From positions 6,059,928 to 6,123,927 of the forward strand of contig JABBOT010000015.1 in assembly GCA_016165875.1 (NCBI GenBank): DNA of 64,000 nucleotides, written 5' to 3'. Each line of letters opens with the position of its first letter. Position 1 is the stretch's first letter. This document shows positions 13,036-26,500 of this stretch, piece after piece. The position numbers and the translations under genes were made by a program. Under the pieces are notes generated by a model. That model had not been told where the DNA came from, did not search any database, and worked only from the letters and a program-made list of their open reading frames with translations. This DNA is from Acanthopleura granulata. Taxonomy: Eukaryota > Mollusca > Polyplacophora > Chitonida > Chitonidae.

Positions 13036-14084
13036 AGAGACAAAGTGTAGTGTGCTGCCCTTCAAATGCTTCATTGATGATCAGATATCAAATATGTCTG
13101 GTGTGGGGCAAATACCCAGCAAGGGAGGAAAGGCCCTGTAACGACAATCACAAAATTATGACCATTATTGTAAACACAACAATCCTATGAAGGGTAGTCA
13201 CTGTGCATATCCAAGTACTACAATCAGTTATCAGTTGCACATATGCAATTAACATTATGAGGTTCCGAGGTGAGTATGTATCACAGTATAATCTGACAAC
13301 TACATGGTAAGTACTTTTGCCATGGATATACACAGCAGCGCATAACATCAAATATATGCTACTTAAATGCAATATATAAGACATTACACTTAAAATGTAA
13401 CTTGGTGTTCATTCGAACTTCGAAATGTCAATCAAGCTGGTAACCAATTCATTAAACTTGTGTAAGTTACTGACAGTAGTGTTTAAACGTAAACATCATG
13501 GCTAAACACTTGAAATAAACATTGGAAGGTAAACACTTTTCTTACAGTATAGTGAGAAGTATTTTTACACTGTACAATCGAAACTTGCATGAAATTACTC
13601 TCTTTGTAATTCACATGAAATACACACCAACTTTACCTTATCATAGTATAAAATGCGTTGACATAAAAGTACTACTACACGTTACACCTAGTAACGTTAA
13701 ATCCGTAAAAAGCTGTTACGTACAGATCTGACAACTCTTCTAGATAACAATCTAATATTTTCTGTTTATCTTACACGGCGAATAATACAATGTATATGAA
13801 CATGTACATGTACTACCTTCTCCATGATTGTGTGTTCATATTTCGTGACCCAGTCACGTGCTCAGACTTTATCTCGGAATATATATAGAGATACTTCGTT
13901 AACTTCTTCAAACATACATGCGGATGATCCCACCATTGCAAAGGTGTACTTTGTACGGCATTAGTTGCATAGATTCTGTTGTCTGGTGTACACAACTTCC
14001 GGTACAAACAGGGGACATAACTCCGAGAGTCGCATAATCATTACATAATATACAGTGACATAATATGTATTGCCGCCCTTCCAC
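13036..14084. other. No gene seen
   Basis: AT-rich unique sequence between two patches of the 31-bp repeat family. Only short chance frames. Confidence 0.55.
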
Positions 14085-14532
14085 ATAAGGATAAAGTACA
14101 CTAAACACAGGTTGCGTAAGTACACTGTCCAACATAGACACACAGGTCACATAAGGACACTTACTGGTAAGCGCAGGTCACATAAGAACACAGTCCAGTA
14201 AGCACAGGTCATATAAGGACACTGTCCAGTAAGCACAGGTCATATAAGGAGACTGTCCAGTAAGCACAGGCCACATTAGGACGCTGTCCAGTAAGTAGAC
14301 GTCACATAAGGACACTCACCAGTAAGCGCAGTTCACGTAAGGACACTGCCTAGTAGACACATGTCACGTAAGGACACTCACCAGTAAGCGTAGTTCACGT
14401 AAGGACACTCACCAGTAAGCACCAGTCACGTAAGGACAGTGCCCAGTAAGCACATGTCACGTAAGGACAATGAGCAGTAAGCGCAGTGCACGTAAGGACA
14501 GTGTCCAATAAGCACATGTCACGTAAGGACAT
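14085..14532. repeat. ~31-bp tandem repeat, about 14 copies
   Basis: The unit is close to GGACACTGTCCAGTAAGCAC + AGGTCACATAA. Diverged copies of the same unit also occur at 12960-13035. A SINE begins directly after it. Confidence 0.88.
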
Positions 14533-14544
14533 TGCCCATTATTA

Positions 14545-14755
14545 TTTATTTGATTAGTTTTTTACGCCGTACTCAAAAATATTTTACTTACACGACGGCG
14601 GCCAGCATTATGGTGGGAGGAACTCGGACAGAACCCCGGGGGAAACCCACGGTCATCTGCATTTTGCTGGCGGACCTCCCGACGTACGTCCGGAGAGGAA
14701 GCCAGCATGAGCTGGACTTGAAATAAATGCGGCAACCGTATTGGTGGGAAGCTGT
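14545..14755 (-). mobile_element. SINE, minus, head truncated
   Basis: Inverted tail, body with ACGACGGCGGCCAGCATTAT, and GAAGCCAGCATGAGCTGGAC. It abuts the 31-bp array. Confidence 0.85.
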
Positions 14756-15720
14756 AGAGATCAATGGGCTGTGTGATGTATATATATATATATATCCACG
14801 ATTGTCTGAGCTGACTGTGTTTTTGTAATTTTACCACCATCTGTGAGGCATCTGTCAAAACTTTGAAGCACTATTCATTTCAGCGGCAGTTGTTGCCGTG
14901 GGCCTACATCTATCTGTCACATGCTGGCTATCGGCGACTTAAAGATCGGACAATAAACTCCCCTGAGCTAGGCCTCAACCGGAGCTACAGACAATTCGAA
15001 ACTCTACAGTTCGTTTCCATGGCAACTCGATATATGCTGATGCGATCGATCTACCGAATGTGTGTCACCATGCTTTATTCTAACTTCCGGGGGTGTGTAG
15101 GTCTTCCTTTCCAAAGGGCTTCCGGTTTAATTTAATTCCGGAGCTAGCGGGAGAGAGAAGGACAAAGAAAACAGGTTGCAAAATGTTTCGATGTATGAGC
15201 TCGCTCATATTCACGGAAAAGAGGTTTTATATACTGAAAAATTCAACACTACTCTAAATGGAAATTATATTTCACTTAGCACAGTCTGTTAATATTATAG
15301 CCAAATATGCATAACCTCTATGATTTTATCACTTTAGTATTATAGTTAATAATATATAGTATAATGTTGTATTTCGATATTTTCTAGTACATATAGTTTA
15401 AAATTGCATATAGAATATGCCTTTACCTTTGTTACTATAAATAAATACTTGATTTTTGCTGTTAATTACTTGTATTAATTGTATCAATATTATCTTGATG
15501 TTAAAGTGAAAGACAGTGTATGTTCATAATTAAGTTTGCCAGAAAGACTGAACAATATTATGTTTATTTCGGTAAAGAATTTGCCCTGCTCCGTTGGCTA
15601 GCATGCAACGCAGCCTTTCTGTGTTGGCTGTGACGTAATTGTTCCAAGTGTGGAACACTCTTGTCACCTGAGACTAGTAAGCTGCTAGGACTGTGACTGA
15701 TACTTAAGTGTATATGTAAA

Positions 15721-15761
15721 TTTATGACATGAAATGATCAGGACTCATTTCATGTCATAAA
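15721..15761. repeat. Perfect 17-bp hairpin
   Basis: TTTATGACATGAAATGA, a 7-bp loop, then its exact reverse complement. Function unknown. Confidence 0.8.
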
Positions 15762-16860
15762 CGTCACAGTGGCCTGGAAATACTTCACAGCACGTGTTGT
15801 TCACACTTGTGCTTGTTATACTGAAAATATATAACATTATAACAGTGCCCTGTCCCTATGTCATTAAATGTTACATTGACCGTGAACTCATAATATTTAC
15901 GTCACAGCTTATAAGCAGGTGATATATCCTAGCTTGCTGACTGGTCAATTTCTCATAACCTTGAAAGCACGGGCGCCCTTAGTTCTTCAGTCGACAACAA
16001 AATACTCCACACTTCAAGGGAAGATACGAATTCATAATAATTCAGGTAGGTTTTTACAATCTAGAGAGTATTTTTTAATATTTTAGTGCAAATTGCCTCA
16101 GTCGTGAGCTGTCTTTTACTTTAATATGCTGTACAGTCAAATAAACGGCTGGTCCAACATTTTTAAATAGCTAAAACGAGTATAAAGCCCTTGATAACAG
16201 ACTATAACATTACCCCTAAAACCTAATTATGTTATCGATTGTTTGTTGCAAGGCACTGTGGGTAAAAGTTGGGTTCATGCCCCTTTTTTATGTTAGAGAA
16301 GAAGTCCTTCGACTTGTCGATACATGTACAAATTTGGATACAAACAGTTAACACGTGGCGTGTTGCCAGTTAGTTTTAGGTTACAAATGACCAATTCCAG
16401 AAATCGGGTCCACGATTTGCCTCGGAATTGAAGGGTTCTGGGGCGCTGATTGGATAATACTGCCACATCGACTTTATGGGTTGTTGATACATTATAAATT
16501 TCGGCACTCTTATTTTACACCAAGTTAAACTATATCAGGATTTCTTCTGCTTTTGGTTGGAACTGAGCGCTTATTACAAAGGTGTTCCTTATATTAAGAA
16601 GTCCTCCAATTCTACCTTTTTACTTATATATAATTATTCAGTTTACCTTTTTGCGTTTGAAATTTGGTGGTGTAAACACTCTATTATTATACAAGACATG
16701 TTGAAACCCCAGCGGGATGACGGTCGGCTACAATCAGGCAAACATCGGCTTAGGGAGCAGATCTGCCATCTCAGAATGTGGGATCAATCGGCGGGACGAC
16801 ATGAATAGGCCTAGTGGTTGGCAACAGTGATTTTAAATTCTAATTACTTGTTAACATACA

Positions 16861-17086
16861 CTATACGATCAGCTCTGTGTTTGTGTTCAGGTAAATTTGT
16901 GTGAAATTATACTGAAATTCTTGTACTATGTAATTATTCTACTATGGTGATGACATTCTCAGTTTTGCTGAACTTATGTTTTCTTTACACTCAATTTTAC
17001 ACTCATCAATTCGACCGTAATATTATTCGTATGTATATAAATATATATCTCCTTTACTATCCGATCAGCTCTGTGTTTGTGTTCAG
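16861..17086. repeat. 30-bp direct repeat bounding a 196-bp segment
   Basis: CGATCAGCTCTGTGTTTGTG + TTCAG occurs at 16861-16890 and 17057-17086, with one mismatch in the full 30 bp. Confidence 0.7.
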
Positions 17087-18165
17087 TTTTTCAGAATATG
17101 GCAACGATTACGAAGTCAACATTATAGAAAAACAACTTTCTATAGTTACCTTGCATTTAAATGAAATGCTATTACCTCACTTCCAAACTCAACATCTAAC
17201 AAAATAGTGGTCATGGTTAGATGATTTTTGGATATGTTGTAAAGAAAAGTCCAAGCTGCGTGTGGTGGTATGGCTTGGTATCGCGCAAATGTTTGAAGAT
17301 ATATATATGGTGGACGTTAATGTTGACACATTCACTACATAAATAGTAAGGAAAATCAATGCGACCGTGCAGCCTTTGTATGGTGAAATAAGATGGACGT
17401 CTGAAATGTCAGACGATTGTCTGCGGTAAGCCAGTCGGGTCTGTTCTACCTTATCATGGGCCTAGGTGATGACTAAGTAATAGGTACAGAGCGGACACTT
17501 CGATAAGCCAAATAGGCATCTCAGAATTCTCTAGAGTTCACTCAGGTTTGGACGAGACAAGGTGTGTGTTCTCGGGAAGCAACGCTGGTAAATGGCGTGA
17601 TTGTACGGTACTTGCTGCATTGAATGCAAACCTTGCATGATCGGACCTTCGAGCCCAACGGCGCAGTTAGGAGCTACCATAACACCACGTCTTTTCGCTG
17701 CGCTAGTTTGCGAAAAATTCCACCTTATCTAGACCATACCTGCGTGAATTCGCGAGATTCATGAAATGCCAAATCGGCTTATTGCGCATGCTTCTTACAC
17801 TTGCTCAGCACTTGCACTTCCGCCACTTGAAATGTTTCTTATTTAACCCTGTAATATGCCTACATTGCACGTTGTCATGTCCGTGCTCGACCTGTGTCAG
17901 GCCCCAATAACCCCAATAATGTGTATTCAGATTATATATTTAAAATATATTACTGGTTTATAGCGCTGTTTGTGACTGCAATATCCATGTTTTTTTCTGT
18001 CTATATATACGTTAACTGTTGTCTACCAAAGACCATTTTCTCATTTTATGCTTTGCTTTGTTTTAACTTACATTCTATTTCTCTGCATAATCTCTACTAA
18101 CAAGGGAAATATTGTTAGTTTTCAACAGTTAGCTTAACGAATTTTATTCATTTATTAATGAATAT

Positions 18166-18350
18166 TGGGGGCCTCCCTGGCCGAGTGAGTAGCATACTAG
18201 CGCACACAATGACTCCAGGGTTTCCCGCCAATGCCGTCGTTCTGAATTCATGTCCAACAAAATGCCAGCAACCTCCGGATGTTTTTCGGTTTCCCGCCTT
18301 CTTCCTCGTTTCCGCCCACATTAAACGTTGGCTGCCATCGTATCAAAAAC
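18166..18350 (+). mobile_element. Old SINE copy
   Basis: Head CCTCCCTGGCCGAGTGAGTA, then diverged CCAGCAACCTCCGGATG and GGCTGCCATCGTAT. It lies 480 bp upstream of the FKRP-like ATG. Confidence 0.6.
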
Positions 18351-18575
18351 TGGATATATTAAGGAAAGGAACATTGTACAATTTCATCAGGTTACATGGA
18401 TATCAAGTACCTGAGTGAATTTAATTAATAAGGGTATTTTGTTCCGAGTTATACATCAAAATTTATACAAAAATCACCAGGTAGTGAAATAAGTATTAGG
18501 TTCTTCTTTAAACTGTTGGACACATGGCTATTAAATATTTATTTATTTACTATGTGTTTTCTGTTGTTTTTTCAG

Positions 18576-18645
18576 TTAATAAAAGACTACAGCTGGGCGA
18601 GCTTTCACGATGTCGAACTGAGGTTGTCCTGTTGCTATGGTTATT
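18576..18645 (+). other. Possible orphan exon just upstream of the FKRP-like gene
   Basis: A strong acceptor (CTGTTGTTTTTTCAG) is followed by an open stretch reading LIKDYSWASFHDVELRLSCC and then TGA at 18645. After the TGA the same frame continues with protein-like text to 18800. It could be a last exon of an upstream gene, a broken exon, or chance. No family is recognised. Confidence 0.2.
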
Positions 18646-18826
18646 GATATACAGGAAGTTTTCTCTTATGCAGCCCGGCATACTTCTGGGGCCCAGATGC
18701 ATACGATGGCCGCCAAAATTATTCGGACAAGGAATCTGCTTTTCCATCTCATACTAACAAGTGTTTAATTACATTTTTCCCCTCTATTATATCCACCTAG
18801 CCCAGTCTGGAAAGAAAAAAACAACT

Positions 18827-19957
18827 ATGGAGAAACTTTTGTTCCCACGATTTATCAAGAAAATCTGCATCATATGTATTTTCTTGTTTGTCAGCATAAT
18901 GGTTGTGAAGGAAATGTATATGGGCCAAAACGAAGGCGATAGAGAACTGTTTACGTTGAGAAATCGGGTGGCCGAATTAGAAATCATGTTAAAATCCGCC
19001 AAAAGGATAACTCGTGAAATACCGGAGGCTCGAGGATTGGGCCGAGATTTAAACATGGTGGCAGCTCGAAAAGGAATGGAAGTAAATGTGACAGTGCTAA
19101 TATTTTCCTACAATGAAGATGTCAGTTGTTTAAAATCTAGGATAGACAATGTACTCCAAGAGTATCCAGATATCAAAGTGATTATATCATCCACGAAAAA
19201 TGTGGACATTCCGTCCTCTCAAAATGTCGAATATTTACCAAATATAGAGAAGGAAGGAAAAGCACTGACAACAATGATTGATAAAGTAAAATCTCCTTAT
19301 TTCCTGTATTTATCTTCCGGTGTCCAGTTACCGCCACAGGGCTCCGACATAAGTGTTTCATGGCTTCTGCACGCGCTGGAAAAGATACCTGAACTGGATT
19401 TCATTGGTGGATCTTTTTTACGTAATCAGACTGGTGTACGGTATCCCGTGCTGGAGGTTCCCTGTTACCGACTGCGCATGTGCAATTGGACACTGTCCCA
19501 AACGTTTGAGTATCGGTACAGCGTGGACGACATGATGGTTTGCGAAGAAACGTCTTCGTCCTTCATGGGACGAAAACACAGGGTGATCGAGCTGAATCAG
19601 TTTGATTCCAACCTGGACACCATGGCAACCACAGACTTCTTTTGGCGAGCAAAAGGTAAAGCTGTCACTGGCCTACGACCCGAAGTACAATTCATGGTTT
19701 CCAAAAAGTGCTTTCCTCCTTCTTTACCCGCAGATACTGAAGCTGATCTGAAATTTGCCTTTATGAAGAAGTACGAACTGTACATTGTACGTGACAACTT
19801 TAAACGGGAAGTTAAGGCGTTGGATTCCCAACACTATCCCTCCCTGAAGGCAAACTATGGATATGATTATAACAGAGACGGTTACTTCGCCAGTCCGATG
19901 TATGCACACGGCCTTCTGCTTGATCTAGAATTAGCTGCCGACTTTCTGGAGTCCAAG
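18827..19957 (+). CDS. FKRP-like gene, coding exon 1 (residues 1-377)
   Basis: The start is the first ATG in this frame (AACTATGG context). An in-frame GTG at 18761 only extends the reading frame and is not a plausible start. The exon encodes the signal anchor, the stem, and the GT-A-like domain with Cys-rich stretches such as VLEVPCYRLRMCNWTL and MVSKKCFPPSLP. It ends at AAG with donor GTAATT at 19958. The frame stays open through the intron to 20320, but that tail resembles nothing in the family, and exon 2 joins perfectly at the donor. The segment KYELYIVRDNFKREVKAL fits FKRP's GIRLVSWEGGRLEW region. Parts of this exon are duplicated at 20581-20769 and, inverted, at 40826-41271. Confidence 0.82.
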
Positions 19958-22900
19958 GTAATTCGATTACATTTCTCACATTTCTTTTACCCATCGGTCA
20001 GCTTTGACTGGCGGGCATTGGCCCTGTTAGGCGCGTCCGTGCGTCCGGCGGTCCATCGGTTCGCCCATAACCGAAACAACTTCAGATCCATTTCATGTGT
20101 CGTTATAAAATTCCGCGAACTTATTTATCTCCAGTTCAGTATGGAGGAAACCTGTAAGTATTTATGCACAGAAAATGAACACTGGCCGACAATATTCCGA
20201 ACGTTGACCTATTTGTGGTGGCCAGGATTCATTACTAATTTAACCACTTTATATCCGCAAAGCTGTATACTGAGCCAAACTGGATCAGTGGGTTCGCTTA
20301 AACAAACATGGAATCGCTGATGGGCGGTCCAGAGCGTTTTCAATGGCTTCTATTCGTGACTTAAAATAAGCGGATGTGCATACAGCGGCATCTGCAATAC
20401 GATCTAACCCCTAAGGTGGTTTCTTTCTTCGTATTCCGGCTATTGTTGGTCGACTGAAGGCAGGCACCTGAGCTTTTCAGGATAACCGTGAATATATAAC
20501 TTGCACGCAATTAAGGTCACCTGATGGGTGATCACCTAGGCAACGTAGGCTGTCAAGCAATCGCTTCGTCATGTAGAACAGCCGGAGGCTCGAGAACTGG
20601 GCCGAGATTTAAACATAGCGACAGCTCGAAAAGGAATGGAAGTAAATGTGACAGTGCTAATATTTTCCTACAATGAAGATGTCAGTTGTTTAAAATCTAG
20701 GATAGACAATGTACTCCAAGAGTATCCAGATATCAAAGTGATTATATCATCCACGAAAAATGTGGACATCTGCAATACGGTCTAACCCCTAAGGTGTTTT
20801 CTTTCTTCATATTCCGGCTATTGTTGGTCGACTGAAGGCAGGCACCTGAGCTTTGCAGGATAACCGTGAATATAACTTGCACACAATTAAGGTCACCTGA
20901 TGGGTGATCACCTAGGCAACCTAGGCTGTCAAGCAATCGCTTCGTCATGTAGAACAGCTTTCTTTAAACTCTACACAAACCTGCGTCGCTTGAAAGGATT
21001 GAAACACACAGATATTGATGTACGCGTTTGCCTCGTAAACATGTAGGTTCGGGTTGAACCCCGAATGGAGTCGCACCTTAGGCTTTCACGTCGGTAATCT
21101 TTGTTACTACCACGTTTTCACTCAACGGTTGTCTGAGGAAATATGCCACAAACTGCATAGTCGGCCCGGTGTCACTATGTAATGTGACTGGGTGGGGGTG
21201 TCGTGTCTGTTGTCTTAGGCATGGCGTTCCAATGAGGAATCAATAAAAATATGTCGGCAATAAGATCTGCCTGCTGCCTTAAGGCACCGTAATAATCTTG
21301 AAAACTACGTTAAATAAGAATCAGAAAAAACAAACGCTCGTACATAGTGAATGGAGCTTCATCTATTCTACTTTGCCTGAGGGGGTTAACGTGCTAGCGC
21401 AGCACAATGACGCAGGAGCTTCTCACCAGTGCGATCGCAGTGATTTCAAAACTGAATCATGCCCCCTTCTGTACTTGGGAAGGTCTGCCAGCATAATGCT
21501 GGCCGGCGTCGTATAAGTGACATATTCTTGAGTAAGGCGTAAAACACCATTCAAATAAGTAAATAAAATATATTACCACCACTTCGACCGCACAGTAGCA
21601 AACAAAATGTTCAAACGAGTGAGCACGCGTTTTATTTTGTTGGTCATGGATCCTGGAATATAGGAAAGGAAAAAGTGCGATGTATAAGTAATAAGACACA
21701 CTATATCGATTGTGTGGGAAATGACTACAATGCAGCTGTACGCTATGCATACATTACATGACAACCTCGGGAAGGGTGTGTGTTTTTATGCACGACTCAA
21801 TCTGATGCCACACTCCTCACCACTCTCTACGTTCACTTTACATCGCCACCAACCACTAGCAAATTTTGTAGGGAAATCCTCTAACAAAACCATGGTCGCC
21901 GGGGTCGGTGGTTTGACACCGATGGATTTCCTCGAGCTCCTGCCCGGTTGCCTCTTACCACAATGCTATCCGCCGTCGTATAAGTGAAATATTTTTTACT
22001 ACTGTGTAAAAACACCAATCAAATAAATACTAATTAGATTTTATTATCATTTTCTATCCAAAGTAATGATTTAAAAGGATCACTGAAATAAACCCATGTC
22101 CCTAAATAAGCCAGTGTACGTCGCGCAGGCTCCAAAGGTGGGGCTTGTCTAGTGGCGGCAGTGACGTAACGCGAGCGGAAAGAGTGGCGCATGCGCTGTT
22201 AAGATTTTGTTCTGATGCGTGACGGTGAGTTGCGTGAATCAGTGATGGTGTGTTTTAATTGTCATCGTTAAAATATGTGCTCCTTGTCCCTCTGGCACCG
22301 AGAACGAAAAATGTGCAGACGTCGAGAACGTCTCCCTGTTACTCTGATGGCAGCTTCATGATTTGATTACATACAAAACACAGGTCGGAGTTGAGCACCC
22401 AGTTACTCTGATGGCAACTTCATGATTTGGTTACATACAAAACAAAGAGAGGAGTTGAGCACCCTGTTATTCTGAAGACAACTTCATGATTTGGTTACAT
22501 ACAAAACACAGAGCGGATTTAAGCACAAAGTCTTCAGGTTTTGTAACACTGGGCAGGTAAAATTGAGTTTTTTTTTTCTGGCGACGCGATTCCCTGGTAT
22601 AAGCAGAGGAACTATAATTCTGGTCTTCTGGAAACGTATGTTAATCGAACCTCGACATTGTGACTTTTACCAAAAGTTTTCAACTTCGTTCAAGAGTCAA
22701 GAGTTACAGTGTTACATATTTATACTGTAGACAGCAACCTGCGGACGGTGATGGGTTTCCCTTGGGCTCTGCCAGGTTTTGTCGCACCATGATACTGGCT
22801 ACTGTCGTAGAAGAGAAATATTCTTGGGTACAGCGTAAGACATCAATCAGATAAATAAATATATATGTATACTGTATAATGTTGTTGAACAGCGCATTTC

Positions 22901-23502
22901 AGAAAGAACAATATAAGGGATTTTCCAAAGAAAAAACAGTTCAATATAATGTGCTGTTCTTGTATAAAACTGTGGAAAAGAGTTCAGTAGGCATTGTTGA
23001 CAAAGAACAGCGTAGTTTGTTGATATCTCTCAGTACACGTTTCCACGTGTCAGAAAGATTGAATACTCCATACTTGAGAACATTTCACTTATAGTACGGA
23101 CCGTATCATATGATGAGAGAAAAGCTGACAGAGCCCAGGGGAAACCCACGACGATCCACAGGTTGCTGGCAGTCCTCCCCACGCACGCGCACAGAAGAAA
23201 CCGCGCGGTATGAGCTGAACTTAACTCACAGCGACTATATAGGTGATAGGTTCGCGAGTCATTGTACTTGCGCTAGCACTGTAAGTGCTAGGCCATGTAT
23301 GCTCCCACATTGCTAGCTGTAAGGTACGCCCCTGTTGCACTGTGTTATGTAGTAATCCACAAGTAATGTAACATTCACCGAGGAATGTAATGCAAATCTT
23401 AGTTTTATGTAATAACACACGGCATGTAATAAAATTTCCCGTGTTATGTAATAAAACCAGTCCCCGGGATTAATAAAAATTTCGGTTAAATGTAACACGC
23501 AT

Positions 23503-23573
<71 letters not shown>

Positions 23574-26500
23574 TTAGTCTGTGCTTTTTCAAGTGTCTGA
23601 AAGAATTTGTCTCTTATCATTATTTCGAATAGAACACGCAGTAATGTCCGACGGAACCCTCAGACCTTCGCCAAGCTACGTCCACACATTGAGACGTATG
23701 GGTCTGCACATCAAGAGCAATCGTTTTCAACATTAACATATTCCTATCCCCGACAGCCTCGTGGCTACAGTTTCTTTCGCCGTTTTTTTTTTCCGCTTGG
23801 CTTTATTTTAAGTGGCAAAATTACGGAACACGGAAATTATCATAACATTACACGTTGGGAATTTTATTACTGGCCATTATTACATTACAAAGTGTAACAG
23901 GCCAACCCCAATCCCCATCCCCAACCCCCATCTCCCCGGCCTCAGCGCCATACCACGGTTTCTTCCATTAAAACACTCAGCCGGTATCAGTGCAACCTCA
24001 ACATGGTATGAATCGAAGTATGCACACGTGGGCAGAGAAAACAAGCCTATGCCAAATGACCCCATCACCATGTATGCGCTATGGAAACACGCGCTCTGGG
24101 CTCTTGTTGTTTTTTACTAAAGCTTCCCTGTATGGGTTGTTATTCCTTTGAAGTAGACGGCAATGAAATGAATAAATAAATACCGCAGCAGATAATTGAA
24201 TATATGCATACCGCGCGAAACAGGTTTTGTGAAACCCAAGCAGCGACCACATCCTGATGGATCGCTAACGGTCACGCGTAAGCGGTGAAATCCGACCCCA
24301 TATTTTAAATGTTCATGTTAGTGCATACATAATAGAAAGTTAAACGGCTGCTAGCAGCATAGCTTAAACAGAAATAGATAAAAATGTAGTGGTGCTAATG
24401 GCAGTTTGTCATGAACGTCACTGGCCTAGAACCACTTCAAACGTTGTATTGTCATGACGCTCGGTATACAATGGCACATACACAGTCTCGAGCATGCTTG
24501 GTGTCTCGAAGAATCAAGCAAATGGTTTTACAAGACAGGACAAGTACTGTTAATACTTTACAGTATGTGTACAGTATTGACTTACTACAGACTTAAGTAC
24601 AGTAATTTTAGCCGCGACTGTACGTCATTTCGGCCCTTGTATCCTTACACCACTTTGACTGCGAAATAAACAAACATGAAACGATGCTGTAGTTTTACAG
24701 TATCTACTTGTGTTTCCACGTACACAGTTGGTTGTAAATTTAAAGGGAGAAGAGAGCGCTTATCTGTAAGAAAATGCGCTGTGGCTCATATTTCCAGCTA
24801 AGTTTACAACAAAAATTAAAGTACTATTAAAGTTTTACCTATATAGGACGGGAACATGTAACAAACTATTGCGTGTGAGATCTGATTAAGAACACAGTGA
24901 GACATAAATGAACGTTGCAGAGCGTATATATGAATAATCATATGTAAGGTAGAAGGAAATCAGTTGCATACTAAACCGTACATTGCCTTGTAATAGCGGC
25001 ACAGTGCCTTACAATAACCGTACAGAGCCTCGTAATAGCTACACAGTGCCGTGCAGTAACCGAACAGAGCCGTGCAATAACCGCGCAATGCCGTCTAATA
25101 ACCGTACAAAGAATTGTAATAGCGACACAGTACCTTACAATAACCGTACAAGCCTTGTTATAGTCGCACAGTGTCGTGCAACAACCATATAGAGCCGTGT
25201 AATGGCCTCAGTGATATGCGATAACCGTACAGAACCGAGTAACAGCCGCACAGTGCCTGTGATAACCGGGCTGTGCCGCGCAATAACCATGAAGTGCCTT
25301 GCAATAACGTAGAAGTGCCGTAATTTAGCTGTATCTACAGTGGAATAACCGTATAAAGCCTTGTAATAGCCGCACAGTGCCATACAATAACCGCACAGAG
25401 CCGTGTAACAGCCACACAGTACCTTGCAATAACCGTACAGAGCCGTGTAATAACCGTGAGATAGTCGCACAGATCCTTGTAATAGCCGCACAGTGCCGTG
25501 TAATAACTGTACAGAGCCTCGTAATGCCGTGCAATAACCGTGCGATATCCGTACAGAGCCATGTTACTGCCGCACAGTGCATTGCGATAATCGTACAGAA
25601 CCGTGTAATAGCCGCACAGTGACTGACAATAATCGTACCATGTCGCACCATATCGTGTCATATATTCCACCAGGTGTGTATGTCCTATAAATCATGTTTT
25701 TGGCTCTGTCGTATTTCCTATATGTAGAGAAATGTCCTGCGTTTTCTAAATTTTTTACACATTTTTTCCTATATTATCCGTATATTTGAGCGAAAATGTA
25801 ACAAACCCAAAAGCAAACTAGCCTAGATCTGCTGTCTGTCTTATATCCAAGCATTTGTGATTTTTCCAACAATTATTCTGTGACAAAATCTAACCAGAAC
25901 TGGCTAATCATTAGCAGGTACTTATCCTTAAAATGTGCATTTCATGTGTTATATTGTACACAGTATAGATTCTGACATCATGGTAACAAACACTAAGCCA
26001 GAGTTATGAAATAACAAGTGGACAAACTATGCCGTATATCCTGGCTTCCTATACCATGGACCCCCGCCTGTTGGAATGGAATTGTAGTTTCGCTGCTTCA
26101 AGAGTTGTAATTTTTTTGTTAGCATAAATCGTCTGAAATTCTGGCTACCTTAAATAGTAAAGCTTCCGGAGCCTAGGAGGCCCCAGAAGCCTTGCATGTT
26201 GGGCTCTGATAGTAGTTACTTTGCCTCACACAGTAACAGTTGTAACTTTTTGTCATTAGAAATCGTCTAAAATACGTCTCTTCCTAGCTGAAATAGCAGA
26301 CTTCCGGGACCTAGACCCTCGGTCTTTGGGCTGGGATAGAATTTGGCTGCCTCATCCAATAAGAGTTGTAATTTTAATTTTAATTTTTAGTGTTTTTTGC
26401 TGTTTTAACAAGTAAGGGCAACAATTTTAGTAACCAGAAATCGCCTGAAGCACATCTTTGGCTAGCAGTCCCAGTGCTGCGAGGATCTAGGTAGCCCCTG

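Larger units (their letters stand above)
14860..18165. other. No supported gene
   Basis: AT-rich intergenic sequence with one perfect hairpin (15721-15761) and one 30-bp direct repeat (16861/17057). No coding signal. Confidence 0.55.

Noticed and set aside
14085..14532. CRISPR-like array
   Set aside because: Repeats are directly adjacent with no unique spacers, in an animal genome.
19958..20320. Continuation of the exon-1 frame beyond the donor
   Set aside because: Exon 2 joins in phase at the GTAATT donor with family-specific sequence, and the extension resembles no LicD protein.
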